Assembly (NCBI RefSeq): GCF_000005505.3
Contig: NC_016133.3
Location: 21,416,555-21,480,554, forward strand
DNA length: 64,000 nt
Direction: 5' to 3'
From: Brachypodium distachyon
Taxonomy: Eukaryota; Streptophyta; Magnoliopsida; Poales; Poaceae
Shown: piece by piece, positions 62,357 to 64,000 of the stretch
How the letters are laid out: the number at the start of each line of letters is the position of its first letter
How positions within the stretch are numbered: position 1 is the stretch's first letter
Notes under the pieces: generated by a model
The model's input: only the letters and a program-made list of their open reading frames with translations
Told to the model about the DNA's origin: nothing
Databases searched by the model: none
Program-made: the position numbers and the translations under genes

Positions 62357-64000
62357 TTTTTTTTTGGAATGCAAGGATGCATTAACTGGTGGACGAAGCT
62401 TTGTCACTTGCCACAAGAGAAATTACAGCAGCATGATGGCCATCGACATGCAAGTCGGTGCCCGTAGAAAGGTCACGGCCAACATAGGTCAACCTGTGCG
62501 CTACAATATTACAACTCCTAATACAATTAACAACTTGGAAATCAGAAAAATAAGAGGTCAGCAGCTCCTTGGTTTCTTCGATCGGCATAGAAATAAGGGA
62601 CTTGTCAGTGGTTGACGAGAGCAGAGTCGCCCTAAGGATCGTAGAGTCAGTTTCCAGCACAATTCGCTCAATGCCTAGCTCGACAGCCAGCTTCATGCCC
62701 TGAATAGCAGCCATAGCTTCCGCCTGAATAGCACTAAGCAGATTAATCCGTTTCCCAGCCCCGCACGCCAGCACATCGCCATTACAGTCCCACAGCGCCC
62801 CAGCCTCCACTGTTAGAATCCGCAAAAAAGGAGCCATCAGAGTTAATTTTAATCCACCCCATCACAGGCTTCTTCCAAGTAGTTAAGAGTTTGCCACTTC
62901 TGATGTTGGTTCTCTCGGTGATTTCCAAAAAAGAGCTCGTTTGACTTTGGACAGAGGAAATCAGGTACTCGCCGTCACGCACTTTATTTCTTTGAAGCCA
63001 CCAATTCCACAACAAGAAGGCAACCAGGGCAAACTTCCCTTGATTCATATTCATAAGAAACTCAAAAACTTCATGGGCATTGGTTTTTCTACTGAGCATA
63101 AGCCTTTCCTCCTCCAGATCAAGACCTCTCCACACCTGTCTCACTTGCTTACACATGAACAGCAGGTGCCCTGTATCTTCAAATTTGCAATTACAGAACA
63201 AGCAGTTAGAATCAATATCCATGCCTCTTCTTCTCAGATTCATTCTCATCGCAATTGTGTTATGCGCCAGCCTCCAAAGAAAATGTTTTATCTTGTTGGG
63301 AACCAAGGAATTCCACAGTTTATCCCATCCAAATTGACCCCTCGTCTTGCTAGCAAAGCTGCCACCACCATTGATGCTCTCTCTATCTTCGTTGGCAGCA
63401 GTCAAGTGGTAAGCCGATTTTACAGAGAAGAGCACCTTCGGGTCAGGGTGCCATGCCACTGCATCGCTGAAAGCCAAGTGGATCGGGATTTTTAGAATCA
63501 AGTCGGCATCCTCTTCCCAAAAAACATGTCTAATGAGATGTTCGTCCCAAGCTCCACACAGCGGGTCAATCAGATCAGCCACCAAGGACAAATTAGAGTT
63601 ACCCTTCAGCACAATTAGTCTCCTTGTGCTGCCCCTCGGAATCCAGGGATCCTCCTAGATTTTGATAGTCCTGCCATCTCCCACACGCCAACTTAGGCCC
63701 AATTTCAGAATATTAATCCCTTTCAAAATACTTCTCCATGTGTACGAGATACCTGCAGATGGGGTCGCCTCAAGAAAATCACAACTCGGGAAATATCTGG
63801 TATGAGGATTCTAGCACACAAGGAAGATGGACTTTGTATTAGTCGCCAGCCTTGTCTCGCAAGCATGCTCATATTGAACGAGTGTACATCTCTAAGCCTG
63901 AGCCCACCCTCCATCTTACATTTCTTCAACTTATCCTGATGGTTCCACCAGTAGCGACAGATCATCTTGAGATTTGCTCACACATACCCTTCGAGATATC
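62357..64000 (-). mobile_element. L1-like LINE with RNase H domain, 3' part
   Basis: Runs off the right edge. The A tail is the T run at 62357-62366. Minus-strand reading: KKCKMEGGLRLRDVHSFNMS, VLFSVKSAYHLTA, a zf-RVT site (CLFCNCKFEDTGHLLFMC), WNWWLQRNKVRDGE, then RNase H with its D-E-D residues (KINSDGSF, QAEAMAAIQG, LETDSTI) and a VAHRLTYVGRD end. One frame change splits RNase H near 62790 and others occur upstream. RNase H after zf-RVT is typical of one branch of plant L1 elements. It is inserted into, or abuts, the LINE at 61081-62345. Confidence 0.88.

Overview
This is nuclear DNA from a grass, most likely a Triticeae species (wheat, Aegilops or barley group). Reasons: intron-rich genes with GC-rich first exons; many TA-flanked Stowaway MITEs carrying the grass 'ctccctccgt' terminus; a pol III SINE of the type common in Pooideae; Tat-type Gypsy, L1-like LINE and Mutator insertions. 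It is not prokaryotic: there are no operons, and rRNA, tRNA and CRISPR structures were looked for and not seen.

Five host genes can be read exon by exon. (1) 1-2037, plus: 3' part of the ADP-glucose pyrophosphorylase small subunit, the committed step of starch synthesis. (2) 12107-16643, minus: complete PPi-dependent phosphofructokinase alpha subunit, 19 exons, 617 aa. (3) 24955-28600, plus: complete cellulose synthase-like D protein, 3 exons, 1151 aa. (4) 29589-34822, minus: predicted plastid six-helix membrane protein, 6 exons, 335 aa, no name assigned. (5) 53870-58038, minus: complete class I (RPD3-type) histone deacetylase, 6 exons, about 452 aa. From memory, AGPS2, PFP-alpha, CSLD3 and a class I HDAC lie close together on rice chromosome 8, so the window looks collinear with that block, which corresponds to Triticeae group 7. 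The first two genes both act on hexose-phosphate and PPi metabolism, but nothing here suggests co-regulation; this is conserved gene order, not an operon.

Between the genes lies a layered transposon landscape. Notable pieces are an 0.8-kb-arm inverted repeat (9401-11186); a 5'-truncated LINE with a 15-bp target duplication about 0.6 kb upstream of PFP-alpha; a nested Stowaway pair (20338-20559); a probable 3.57-kb solo LTR ending 388 bp before the CslD start; an 801-bp Pack-MULE with perfect 9-bp target duplications carrying a leucine-rich-repeat gene fragment (37509-38309); an 8.8-kb Tat-type Gypsy element (42953-51748) with matched 484-bp LTRs, a gag-integrase deletion and an intron-containing antisense gene with its own TATA box; and two LINE fragments at the right edge.

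Nothing here is clearly a new biological system. The best candidates for a second look are the antisense genes in the Gypsy element, the long hairpin locus, the Pack-MULE, the GC-AG intron in CslD and the LTR next to the CslD promoter. All exon borders were placed by hand from splice consensus, reading frame and remembered homologues; no alignment was run.
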